Source: Geothermovivens sp964644845
Lineage (GTDB): Bacteria > Zhuqueibacterota > Zhuqueibacteria > Oleimicrobiales > Geothermoviventaceae
Assembly: GCA_964644845.1 (NCBI GenBank)
Contig: CAZXXS010000117.1
Location: 11,994-75,993 of the forward strand
Length of the DNA stretch: 64,000 nucleotides
Reading direction: 5' to 3'
Part shown: piece after piece, positions 1 to 8,159 of the stretch
How positions within the stretch are numbered: the first letter of the stretch is position 1
How the letters are laid out: each line of letters starts with the position of its first letter
Program-made: the position numbers and the translations under genes
Notes under the pieces: model-generated
Database searches by the model: none
Told to the model about the DNA's origin: nothing
Seen by the model: the letters and a program-made list of their open reading frames with translations, nothing else

Positions 1-1522
1 CGAAGCGCACCACGTAGCTGCGAGAATTTCGGTAGGTGTGGGTTTTGCTTTGCCCGCCAGCGTAGAACTCGTGTCCAGGGGTATTCAGAAGGACATTGGG
101 CAGGTAGCGCGGGTCGCGCCAGTCTTTGTACAAGTACGATTTGTAGTCGTACTCGTAACGCGCCGCTTTCAAGGTGTAGAACGTGGCTGGCGAAAGTGTG
201 TGCGTGAGATCGAGGGTGTGCGAAGCACCCCACGAGTACCTGTTCGGGATGCCTTCGGGATTGTATTTGAAGTTGTGACTGTAGGTTTTGTACTCTCTGT
301 CGTTGAACAACAGCGAGTAACGCAGCTGGAGCGATGGTGAAATCCGAAAGGTCAGTTTGCCCTGGAGCGAAAAACGGCGGTAAGGATTCATGGCCACGTA
401 ACGCCCATCACCGCTAAAACCGTTGTCCCTGCGGCCGTTCTGGTTGTAGTCCAGAAAAGGTTCGCCCGGATCGTACTTGCCGTTGCCATTTGCGTCGGTG
501 TACGGTTCGTTGAAATTCAACTGCTGTCCGTACGGGCTGTTCGCCAGGTTGATCACCGTCAGCGAGTCGAGGTAGAGGACATCTCCGGGCAAATGTTCGC
601 GTTTTCCGTAGAGGTAGCCGCGGTCGTTGATGAAACGAGAACTGGCGAAGAAACGAAGCCGCTTGCTCGTAAACGGCACGGGCCCGCTCAGGCTCAGATC
701 AGTGTTAAAAACATTCAGCGGATCCAGCGCTTCGATGTTCTCGAAAATGTCTTTGTGCGAGCTAACACGGTCGCCCGCATACAAAGAGAGTTCCCCGTGG
801 TAGTTCGGCCCGCCATCTTTGGTCACAATGTTCACAACACCCGACATCGCCTGACCGTATTCGGCATTGAACGTACCGCTAACAACCTGCAGCTCCTGAA
901 TGGCCGTGTTTTCCACCAGAACCGTCGAGCCACCCCAAAACGGGTTGTCCACCGGGATACCGTCGATCATGTAAGCCACTTCGCCGGCCCGACCACCTCG
1001 GACGTGGATTGCTCCGCTCGCGCCTTCCACAATGCCGGCTTTAGTTTTCAGCACATCCGCGAAGTTTTCGACGGGTAGCTCCTTGATCTGTTCAGCAGTA
1101 ACAATGGCCCGGCCTGAGGTGATGTCCTTCTGAACGAGCGGCTTCTCGGCAACGACCACCACTTCGCTCATCTCAATGGCCGTCTGCTGGAGCCGAAAAT
1201 TGACCTCCGTCGTAAGATCAACACGCACCAAGACGTTCTTTTGGACGACTGGCTGGTAGCCGATCATCTGCGCCTTGACGGCGTACGTCCCCGGGGGCAC
1301 GTTGATAATGAAGTACGAACCGTCCGGACCAGTAGCAGCGCCCATCGTGGTACCCACGATGACCACGTTCACGCCAGGGAGTGGGTCGCCTGTTTCGGCG
1401 TCACGTACAACCCCGGCGATTTTTCCGGTGGTGCCCGCCAGGAGAAAAGCGGGTGTGAGCGCTACAAGAGCAAATGCGAGCCCTTTTCTGGCTGCACTCA
1501 ACGCGTTGCCCAAAACACGCAT
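1..1522 (-). CDS. TonB-dependent receptor, N-terminal part (3' end outside window)
   Basis: Only the first ~507 codons lie in the window; the frame is open to base 1. A signal peptide (basic start, then a hydrophobic stretch ending near AFLLAG) is followed by a carboxypeptidase-regulatory-like beta-sandwich (about residues 30-115, with GVVRDAETGDPLPGVNV) and a TonB plug domain (about 125-240) containing HVRGGRAGEVAYMIDGIPVD and FNAEYGQAMSGVVNIVTKDG. Aromatic-rich barrel strands follow. Such proteins take up large substrates across the outer membrane or serve in surface complexes. ATG 1520-1522 is chosen because GAGGAG lies about 12 bases upstream. The architecture matches the receptor at the other end of the window. 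The substrate cannot be inferred. Confidence 0.93.
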   Translation of the reverse strand, partial: MRVLGNALSAARKGLAFALVALTPAFLLAGTTGKIAGVVRDAETGDPLPGVNVVIVGTTMGAATGPDGSYFIINVPPGTYAVKAQMIGYQPVVQKNVLVRVDLTTEVNFRLQQTAIEMSEVVVVAEKPLVQKDITSGRAIVTAEQIKELPVENFADVLKTKAGIVEGASGAIHVRGGRAGEVAYMIDGIPVDNPFWGGSTVLVENTAIQELQVVSGTFNAEYGQAMSGVVNIVTKDGGPNYHGELSLYAGDRVSSHKDIFENIEALDPLNVFNTDLSLSGPVPFTSKRLRFFASSRFINDRGYLYGKREHLPGDVLYLDSLTVINLANSPYGQQLNFNEPYTDANGNGKYDPGEPFLDYNQNGRRDNGFSGDGRYVAMNPYRRFSLQGKLTFRISPSLQLRYSLLFNDREYKTYSHNFKYNPEGIPNRYSWGASHTLDLTHTLSPATFYTLKAARYEYDYKSYLYKDWRDPRYLPNVLLNTPGHEFYAGGQSKTHTYRNSRSYVVRF

Positions 1523-1730
1523 CACCTGGAACTCCTCGTTGATTCTTGACATCCCAAGTTTCCGTCAATATATTAAAGGGTGTCTCAAAAAGCAAGACGA
1601 AAGCCCACACTTCGCCTCCAGGCACTCCCCCGTCCCGGGACCCCAGTCCTAACAGGCACGTGTGAGTCTGGAGCGGAACTGCGCCAACGCGAAATTGCCG
1701 CACGGAGGATGAAGCAATCCGGCTCGGCAT

Positions 1731-1752
1731 TCGGCATTCTCCAGAGTGCCGA
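1731..1752 (+). other. Short inverted repeat before the glycosidase-like gene
   Basis: TCGGCA (1731-1736) pairs with TGCCGA (1747-1752) around a 10-base loop, 34 bases upstream of the next start codon. It could be a leader hairpin or chance; there is no T-run, so it is not an obvious terminator. Confidence 0.25.
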
Positions 1753-1785
1753 GATGCAGTTTCCCCAAATCCACGGAGATCCACC

Positions 1786-2706
1786 ATGCAGCTCGATGGC
1801 CTCAAGCGCCTGGGATCTGCGCCCCTTTTCGATCCGCAAGAAGGGCAGACTGTGCTCGAACCACCCGGCTCCGGCGTTGGAAACTGGGCTGGCGCACCCA
1901 GCGTGTTGCGGGACCCATCCAACGGGCGTTTCCTGATGTACTACAGGCTGCGCCGTCCGAGGGACCCGGACGATCCGAATGAGCGCGGCTACGAATGTCG
2001 CGTGGCTGTCTCCGAAGACGGCTTGCACTACGAGACCGTTTGGAGCGCAACGAAACATGCGTTTGATGCCGCTTCAATCGAGCGCGCAGCTCTTGTGAAA
2101 CTCGACCGCGGCTACCGCCTCTACCTTGCTCTCGAGAGCCTCGCCACCAAACGATGGGAAATCTGGTTGCTCGAAGCCGACCGTCCCGAACACTTTAACC
2201 CCGCTTCGGCGCAACCCTTCTTACGCCCATTCGACGACCGTGTGGCTCATGTTAAAGATCCATTTGTGCTGCGCGTGGGAGGACTGTGGCTCTTTTACGT
2301 CAATTTTCACCCTGCACGCTGGCAGTCCTCCAGTTCGGCGCTCGTCGTCTCAGAAGACGGGCTACGACCGTACTGGGTAGGGGATGTGTTCACCGGCACC
2401 CAGGGCTGGGATGCCACCATTTCTCGCATCACCACTATTCTGCACAGACCTCCTCTTTTCTGGGCTTTCTACGACGGCGGTGAAACCATGCGAGAAAGCT
2501 GCGAAGAGCGCACAGGGTTGGCGTTCTCTTTCGATTTGCGCCAGTTCCAACGGGTAAGCTTGAACGGCCCAGCACTCGTTTCCCCGCACGCCACCCATGC
2601 GTTGCGCTACTGCGAAGCAGTAAACGCGGGGCCACACTGGTTTGTGTACTACGAGTACACCCGTCCGGATGGCTCCCACGAATTGCGAATGAGCAAGGTT
2701 ATCTGA
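1786..2706 (+). CDS. Glycosidase-like five-bladed beta-propeller protein (GH43/GH130-like)
   Basis: This 306-residue protein has no signal peptide and so is probably cytoplasmic. It shows the repeated blade pattern of GH43/GH32/GH130-type propellers: SVLRDPSNGRFLMYYRLRR near residue 40, VKDPFVLRVGGLWLFYVNF near 155 and WDATISRITTIL near 205, with acidic residues at blade starts (RDP, KDP, WDA) where catalytic acids sit in these families. ATG 1786 is preceded by GGAG. It heads a plus-strand block that continues with an isomerase-like TIM barrel, which suggests sugar catabolism. The exact family and substrate are not determined; a non-catalytic sugar-binding propeller remains possible. Confidence 0.72.
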   Translation: MQLDGLKRLGSAPLFDPQEGQTVLEPPGSGVGNWAGAPSVLRDPSNGRFLMYYRLRRPRDPDDPNERGYECRVAVSEDGLHYETVWSATKHAFDAASIERAALVKLDRGYRLYLALESLATKRWEIWLLEADRPEHFNPASAQPFLRPFDDRVAHVKDPFVLRVGGLWLFYVNFHPARWQSSSSALVVSEDGLRPYWVGDVFTGTQGWDATISRITTILHRPPLFWAFYDGGETMRESCEERTGLAFSFDLRQFQRVSLNGPALVSPHATHALRYCEAVNAGPHWFVYYEYTRPDGSHELRMSKVI

Positions 2707-2843
2707 GTCCAGTCACAGTGACGGGTCCACTCACCCATTTCAGCAACATCCTGCCCGCCTTCGCAGCAACTGACAACGAAACAGTTTGAACACAAAGCGA
2801 AGGCGGCCACCTCAGCCCTGGAAAGTCTTCCGACGGAGGTAGC

Positions 2844-3653
2844 ATGCTCATCGGGATGATGAACGACCCCCGGCTCGAAATCGCCGAGGAAATCCGCTAC
2901 GCCGCAGAGCACGGATTTGACTTCCTCGATCTCACGTTGGAGCCCCCACACGCCACAGCCCAACACGCTCGGAGCGAGCCCGTAGTGGCAGCGCTGGCGA
3001 AATCGGGTCTGCACGTTGTAGGACACACGGCCTACTACCTCCCGGTGGACAGCTTTTTCGACGACGTTCGGCAAGCAGCACTCCGCCAGATGGCAACGGA
3101 CCTTCGCACGCTGGCAGCCCTCGGTGCCCGAAAAGCCAGCATCCACCTTCTCTTTTCCAATCCGGAGAAGATGCTCACACAGGACACGAAACTTGCGCTC
3201 TGGCGGCGTGTGCTGGACTACTTGGTGCCCGTGGCAGAGTCGGAATCGCTGACGCTTTTAATCGAGCACACAACCGTAACCGAAACCCATCTCGAAATTC
3301 TCGAGCAACTTCTGCACACCTACCCTGTGGTTGGTTTCCACCTGGACGTAGGTCATGCCAACCTCCAAACGCCACGCAACCAGACACCCGCCCTGCTGCA
3401 ACGGTTTGCCGCGCGCCTTCTTCACGTTCACCTGAGCGACAACTTCGGCGGCGAAAAAGACTTGCATTTACCCCTGTATTGTGGCAATATTGATTGGAAA
3501 GAGATCGCCGGGGAGCTCCACCGTGCTGGTTACGACGGTACGGTGACGCTGGAGGTTTTTTCGCACCGGCGGGAGTACCTGCTGCTCAGCCGCGACATTT
3601 GGCGCCAGGTCTGGCGGTCTGTGGTCACGCCCGATGCCCCAAGCGAAAAGTAG
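2844..3653 (+). CDS. Sugar phosphate isomerase/epimerase-like TIM barrel protein
   Basis: 269 residues with the xylose-isomerase-like / AP-endonuclease-2 TIM barrel pattern: an N-terminal strand leading to GFDFLDLTLEPP, HVVGHTAYYLP near residue 57, LLIEHTTVTETH near 140, VGFHLDVGHANL near 166, LLHVHLSDNFGG near 190 and a late GTVTLEVF strand. The Glu (IEH), Asp/His (DVGH) and His (HVHLSD) residues are the usual metal-binding positions of this fold. A GGAGG site precedes ATG 2844. Its end overlaps the next gene by 20 bases, so the two are probably co-translated. It likely isomerises or epimerises a sugar or polyol; an endonuclease role is less likely next to a glycosidase-like gene. Confidence 0.82.
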   Translation: MLIGMMNDPRLEIAEEIRYAAEHGFDFLDLTLEPPHATAQHARSEPVVAALAKSGLHVVGHTAYYLPVDSFFDDVRQAALRQMATDLRTLAALGARKASIHLLFSNPEKMLTQDTKLALWRRVLDYLVPVAESESLTLLIEHTTVTETHLEILEQLLHTYPVVGFHLDVGHANLQTPRNQTPALLQRFAARLLHVHLSDNFGGEKDLHLPLYCGNIDWKEIAGELHRAGYDGTVTLEVFSHRREYLLLSRDIWRQVWRSVVTPDAPSEK

Positions 3654-4815
3654 CAAACAACGCCCGCGCAAGGCCCCTGCGCTCCTTCGCCGTGTCAAGA
3701 AGGCCGTGCAGCGAGCCCCCAGTTTGATTGCCGGAAGCATTGCCGTACGTCTCCTGTGGTTCGATTCGGTAGCCGCCAAGTCGATGAGCGTCTTTGTCGA
3801 GACACCCGATGTCCGTCTACTGATCGATCCGGGAGCCTCCGGCATGCAACCCAGCTTCCCGTTGGGCGAGTTGGAGCGTGACCTGTTCAAAGAAGCCGCA
3901 CTGGATGAAATCGAGGTTTGGGCCGCTTCGAGTGACGTGGTGGTTCTCACTCATTACCACCACGACCACTACGTGGATCCCAACGAACGTCCCTCCGTCT
4001 ACGCGCGCAAACATCTTCTGGTGAAGGACCCCAATCAGTGGATCAATCGGTCACAGTGGGGTCGGGCACGGCGCTTTTGGGAGGACCTGGCGAAGCGTTT
4101 TGAGGGGAGCACCGAAGCGGTTCTTCGACAAGAGCCGGCCACGGTCACCGAGCACTCGGCAGCCCAGGAACACCCGATCGCATTTCAAAAGGACTTCGGG
4201 GACTACAACCACAGACGCCAGGAGTTGCTGGCGAAAGGTCAACGTCGTGCGGACAAGTTGCGGAGCTTCTGGCAAAACGAAGCCTGGCTGAGCGAGCAAC
4301 ACTTCGGTTCCGTTCGGGTGGAATTCGCCGACGGCAGAACCTTTCAGTTCGGACACACACGGGTCCGGTTCACACCACCCCTCTTCCACGGTGTGGAGTT
4401 CGCCACAGTGGGCTGGGTGACCGCCCTTGTGGTCGAACACGCAGCATCACGGTTTCTGTTCACCTCAGACTTGCAGGGGCCAACCATCGAAGACTACGCC
4501 GCCTGGATCATTCGCGAACAGCCGAACATTGCGATCGTGGACGGACCCCCTACTTACCTGTTTGGCCAGCTCATGAACCGGATCAACCTGGATCGTTGCA
4601 TTCGCAACGCTACTCAACTTGCCGAGTCACTGCCAAACGCAACAATTATCTACGACCACCATTTGCCGAGGGACCCTCTGTTTCGCAAACGCCTGGCACC
4701 TCTCTACAGGCGCTTGCACGAGATTGGCCATTCCCACTTCTTCACCATGGCGGAGTGGTGTGGCCTTCGGCCTCTGGTGGAAGAGCTCAGTGAAAAGAAA
4801 CCGAGCAAACCGTAG
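3634..4815 (+). CDS. Metallo-beta-lactamase-fold hydrolase
   Basis: 393 residues. After a basic N-terminal extension (about 1-35) comes an MBL fold: DVVVLTHYHHDHY carries the HxHxDH zinc motif (H107, H109, D111, H112). FTSDLQGP supplies a later Asp ligand and a C-terminal DHH tract (YDHHLPRD) may supply a His. The region between the motif and the second half is expanded with charged helical sequence (about 120-215). It resembles UlaG-like or archaeal MBL hydrolases rather than true lactamases. The start overlaps the upstream isomerase-like gene by 20 bases. The substrate is unknown; co-expression suggests a phosphorylated or lactone sugar intermediate, but that is inference. Confidence 0.8.
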   Translation: MPQAKSSKQRPRKAPALLRRVKKAVQRAPSLIAGSIAVRLLWFDSVAAKSMSVFVETPDVRLLIDPGASGMQPSFPLGELERDLFKEAALDEIEVWAASSDVVVLTHYHHDHYVDPNERPSVYARKHLLVKDPNQWINRSQWGRARRFWEDLAKRFEGSTEAVLRQEPATVTEHSAAQEHPIAFQKDFGDYNHRRQELLAKGQRRADKLRSFWQNEAWLSEQHFGSVRVEFADGRTFQFGHTRVRFTPPLFHGVEFATVGWVTALVVEHAASRFLFTSDLQGPTIEDYAAWIIREQPNIAIVDGPPTYLFGQLMNRINLDRCIRNATQLAESLPNATIIYDHHLPRDPLFRKRLAPLYRRLHEIGHSHFFTMAEWCGLRPLVEELSEKKPSKP

Positions 4816-4845
4816 CAACCGCTCACCAAACCGGGAGGGGCGCTC

Positions 4846-5052
4846 ATGCAGTACGGTACCGTGAAGATGTGGAACGACGGTCGTGGGTTCGGCTTCATCA
4901 CAACGGATGAGGACGAAGACCTGTTTGTGCACGTGAACGATCTGGACCCAACCGTGAAAGAAAAACGCTTGGTTCCAGGGCAACGTGTAGCCTTTGATGT
5001 CCGTCGCGAAGTGAAAGGAGATCGCGCCGTGAACGTCCGGGTGGTGGGTTGA
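4846..5052 (+). CDS. Cold-shock domain protein (CspA family)
   Basis: 68 residues, the standard length of a single cold-shock domain. The RNP1-like motif GRGFGFIT (about residues 13-20) and RNP2-like motif DLFVHVND (about 25-32) are intact, as are the opening YGTVKMWN and the closing VAFDVRREVKGDRAVNVRV. These proteins bind single-stranded RNA/DNA and melt RNA structure. A strong GGGAGGGG site lies 7 bases before ATG 4846. The gap from the previous gene is only 30 bases, so it lacks the long thermosensing leader of classical cold-induced csp genes and may be transcribed with the upstream genes. Confidence 0.95.
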   Translation: MQYGTVKMWNDGRGFGFITTDEDEDLFVHVNDLDPTVKEKRLVPGQRVAFDVRREVKGDRAVNVRVVG

Positions 5053-5100
5053 AGTGCGAACTCTTCTCGTCGCCACGCTGACGCACGCACGGGGAAAACC

Positions 5101-5715
5101 GTGCAGCTCATGAACCGGGACGCCGTCGAAGCATTGTGCGAAAGCTTTGGCGACGTGTCGCTCGAGGCTCCAGCTGTTCGGGCTTACAAACAGCTCGTTG
5201 CCCGGGTCGATGAGGAAGTGGGGCGTTTGGTCAGGCTACACGAGCCTCACCTACGGTGTCGACCCGGCTGTGACGCGTGCTGCCACGTTGAAAGAACGGT
5301 GAATCGGCTCGAGGCCTACTGGATCTGGCAGGCTCTCTCGACATCACGACCGCTTCTTCCGGAGCCTCAACCCGGCCGTTGTGCGTTGCTGGTCGATCGA
5401 CTCTGCGCACTCTACCCCGCACGCCCGATCCTCTGCCGTACCCACGGTCTGCCACTCGTGTACTTCGACCGTGGAGAAATCGGAGTTACCCATTGCCAGC
5501 TCAATTTCAAATACCTGGACGCGGGCGGCTTCGAAGCCTCAGAAGTTTTGGAAATGGCTCCGATCAACGCCCGGCTCCTGGAGCTGGACAGGCAGTTCTG
5601 CCAGCAGCATCTTCGGAGACCGTGGGACCCACAACTCCGGGTACCCTTGGCAGAACTGGTAACAACCTACAACGAACGCTCACGAACGCCCAACCAGAAA
5701 AGGGAGCCCCTGTGA
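5101..5715 (+). CDS. YkgJ-family cysteine cluster protein
   Basis: 204 residues with the UPF0153/YkgJ pattern of metal- or Fe-S-binding cysteines: CRPGCDACC near residues 54-62, then CALLVDRLCALYPARPILCRTHG around 98-122 and THCQLNF near 130. The RPxxCR signature is characteristic. The protein is soluble; some members are linked to Fe-S or zinc binding but the biochemical role is unsettled. GTG 5101 is preferred because GGGGA sits about 6 bases upstream; the in-frame ATG at 5110 is an alternative. Its TGA overlaps the next start (GTGA, 5712-5715), so translation of the two is coupled. Confidence 0.85.
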   Translation: MQLMNRDAVEALCESFGDVSLEAPAVRAYKQLVARVDEEVGRLVRLHEPHLRCRPGCDACCHVERTVNRLEAYWIWQALSTSRPLLPEPQPGRCALLVDRLCALYPARPILCRTHGLPLVYFDRGEIGVTHCQLNFKYLDAGGFEASEVLEMAPINARLLELDRQFCQQHLRRPWDPQLRVPLAELVTTYNERSRTPNQKREPL

Positions 5716-7985
5716 AACGCTCAGCTGCCTTCGCACTTGCGCTTGCTGGTATCGTTTACCTGGCCTTGAACTGCTCTCCGCCAGGCCAACAATCCATCCG
5801 TTTCTACGTGAGCCCGGAAGGAAACGACGCGTGGAGTGGCAGGCTGAGTCAGCCGAACGAAGCTCACACCGACGGTCCTTTTGCAACGCTACCGCGTGCC
5901 CGTGAAGCCGTGCGAGCCCTCAGACACCAACGCGTTCAGCCACGCGGCGGCGTTACGGTTGTCTTGCGCGGAGGGATTTACAGAATCACCCGTACTTTTC
6001 GCCTGGACAGTTCTGATTCAGGAACGGAAAAACACCCCGTCGTTTGGCGGGCGGCCTCGGGTGAGCGCGTTGTGCTTTCGGGCGGCCGGCCACTCCGGCG
6101 CGTCGGGCCGGTAACGGATCCGTGGGCACGAAAAATCATTCGGCCGGAAATTCGGGACAACATTGTGGAAATCGACCTACCTGCAAACGGCATTCGTGAC
6201 TACGGCCAAGTTGCGAAACGAGGCTCCAGGGGGCTGGAGCTGTTTTACAAAGGCAAACGGATGCCCTGGGCCCGGTACCCGAATGAGGGGTGGCTCCGCA
6301 TCACCGACGTACCTCAACTACCCGGACGTAGACCGGTCCGCGAGCCGGTGTTCGGCGGGCGACGGGTGGTAGCCGGCATCCCAGCAGGGCGGCACTTCGG
6401 CAGAATTTGCTACAGTGGCGACCGCCCGGCCCACTGGTCCCCCGAAAACGAGATCTACATGCACGGCTACTGGACGTGGGACTGGAGCGATTCCTACGAG
6501 CGTGTGAAAGCCATCCTCCCCAAAACGCGAACCATCGTCATTCAACCGCCCTACCACCACTACGGCTACACCGTAAATCAGCGTTTTGCCTTCTACAACG
6601 TGCTCGAAGAACTGGATCGCCCCGGAGAGTGGGTTCTGATTCGCCGCACGGGCAAGCTCTACTTTTGGCCTCCGGGAGAACTCCAGGACGACGACCTCGA
6701 GGTTTCGATGCTCGAAGACCCTCTCGTAGTCGTAGAGGGCACGCGTTTCCTCCGGTTGGAGAATTTCGTTTTCAGCACCTCCCGCGGAATCGGGATCGTG
6801 ATCCGGGGCGGAGACAGCGTACTGGTGGCCGGGAGCACGTTTACGTGTCTCGGAGGCACAGCAGCACTCATTCAGGGCGCCAAACGCAGCGGTCTCCAGA
6901 GCTGCGACATTCACGAAATTGGCCTGGGAGGCGTCTGGATTACCGGCGGCAATCGCCAAACGTTGACGCCCGGGTTGAACTTCGCCGTGAACAACCACAT
7001 TTGGAACTTCAGCCAGGTGCTCGGAACGCATCAGTGGGGCATCGATCTCGTGGGCGTCGGTAACGTGGCAGCCCACAATCTCATCCACGACGCACCTCAC
7101 ACAGCCATCCACTTCCTGGGCAACGATCACCGCATCGAGTACAACGAAATTCACGATGTCACGAAAGAAACCGGCGACGCCGGCGCCATTTACACCGGTC
7201 GTGATTACACGTTCCGAGGAAATCTGATCCGCTACAACTACCTGCACAATTTGAAAGGTCCCGGACTGCACGGCGTCACGGCGATCTACCTGGACGACTT
7301 CACCAGCGGAACCACCATTTACGGTAACGTGCTCTACCGAGCTGGCCGCGGTGTCCAGATCGGCGGTGGACGCGACAACCTGGTCGAGAACAACCTGTTT
7401 GTGCAGTGCAAACCCTCCGTGCACGTGGATGCCCGCGGTCTCGGCTGGGCCCGGAAGTACTTCGACGGTCGGTTCAACGTGCTCTGGGAACGTCTGAAAG
7501 CCGTGCCCTACAACAAACCACCTTACTCGGAACGCTACCCTGAGCTCAAACAGCTTCTTCAAGACAACCCTGCCGTTCCGAAAAACAACCGCATTCTCCG
7601 CAACGTTTCCTACGGTGGCCGTTGGATGGATGTGTACGACTTTTGGGCGTTCGATTTCTCGGTCGTCACCGTCCGCGACAACGTGATTGCCGACTCAGTG
7701 GTTCTAAGACGCCGAGCACAAGATCAGTCCGGCCTTGACCCGTACTACTTGGACATCAACATGCGAAAGGGCTACGAACGTCTACTGATCACTGATCCAC
7801 GAGTCAAGCAACTGTTCCCGAGCAACGTGTTTGTCCAGGGTAACCCAGGGATCGAAGATTTCCGCGACTTCCGGTTGTCCAAAACCTGCCCAGCGTGGAA
7901 ACTCGGTTTCCGCCGCATCCCGTTCGAACGCATCGGTTTACAAAAAGATCTGTACCGGCACAAACTACCCGCGCGGATCCGATGA
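5712..7985 (+). CDS. Secreted right-handed parallel beta-helix protein, possible glycoside hydrolase
   Basis: 757 residues from GTG 5712, preceded by AAGGGAG and overlapping the previous stop by 4 bases. An N-terminal hydrophobic segment ends in LALNC, a poor but possible lipobox. The start of the mature protein (FYVSPEGNDAWSG, then PFATLPRAREAVRAL and VVLRGGIYRI) is the typical opening of pectate-lyase-like beta-helix proteins. The helix continues through NHIWNFSQ, GDAGAIYTGRDYTFRGN and GNVLYRAGRGVQIGG, with many N/D/G turn residues. A C-terminal region describes a further domain (about 640-757). The fold resembles GH141/PL families acting on plant or microbial polysaccharide, but no catalytic set can be assigned from sequence alone. 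Confidence 0.82.
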   Translation: MKRSAAFALALAGIVYLALNCSPPGQQSIRFYVSPEGNDAWSGRLSQPNEAHTDGPFATLPRAREAVRALRHQRVQPRGGVTVVLRGGIYRITRTFRLDSSDSGTEKHPVVWRAASGERVVLSGGRPLRRVGPVTDPWARKIIRPEIRDNIVEIDLPANGIRDYGQVAKRGSRGLELFYKGKRMPWARYPNEGWLRITDVPQLPGRRPVREPVFGGRRVVAGIPAGRHFGRICYSGDRPAHWSPENEIYMHGYWTWDWSDSYERVKAILPKTRTIVIQPPYHHYGYTVNQRFAFYNVLEELDRPGEWVLIRRTGKLYFWPPGELQDDDLEVSMLEDPLVVVEGTRFLRLENFVFSTSRGIGIVIRGGDSVLVAGSTFTCLGGTAALIQGAKRSGLQSCDIHEIGLGGVWITGGNRQTLTPGLNFAVNNHIWNFSQVLGTHQWGIDLVGVGNVAAHNLIHDAPHTAIHFLGNDHRIEYNEIHDVTKETGDAGAIYTGRDYTFRGNLIRYNYLHNLKGPGLHGVTAIYLDDFTSGTTIYGNVLYRAGRGVQIGGGRDNLVENNLFVQCKPSVHVDARGLGWARKYFDGRFNVLWERLKAVPYNKPPYSERYPELKQLLQDNPAVPKNNRILRNVSYGGRWMDVYDFWAFDFSVVTVRDNVIADSVVLRRRAQDQSGLDPYYLDINMRKGYERLLITDPRVKQLFPSNVFVQGNPGIEDFRDFRLSKTCPAWKLGFRRIPFERIGLQKDLYRHKLPARIR

Positions 7986-8001
7986 AACAGCAGACCAAAG
8001 C

Positions 8002-8018
8002 TCGCGGGTTTCCCGCGA
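8002..8018 (+). terminator. Hairpin after the beta-helix gene, possible terminator
   Basis: TCGCGGG (8002-8008) and CCCGCGA (8012-8018) form a perfect 7-bp stem with a TTT loop, starting 17 bases after the stop codon. The tail (CTTCGCCCGTTTC) is only partly T-rich, so intrinsic termination is plausible but not certain. Confidence 0.5.
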
Positions 8019-8159
8019 CTTCGCCCGTTTCTCAACCGGGTTGACCGGTGGCCACGCTTCCCCCGTGAAGCTTGTTCTCAGGCGGGGAAGCACTGTCACT
8101 TCGTTCATCTGCAAAACCGTTCTTCTGGGGAAAGGCAACGTCAACAGGAGACTGCAAAA

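Noticed and set aside
5379..5711. N-terminal extension of the beta-helix gene to 5379
   Set aside because: It lies inside the cysteine-cluster gene in another frame; the GTG at 5712 has an RBS and is directly followed by a signal sequence.
6318..7562. 414-codon minus-strand frame opposite the beta-helix gene
   Set aside because: Antisense shadow; the plus-strand protein has clear beta-helix sequence.
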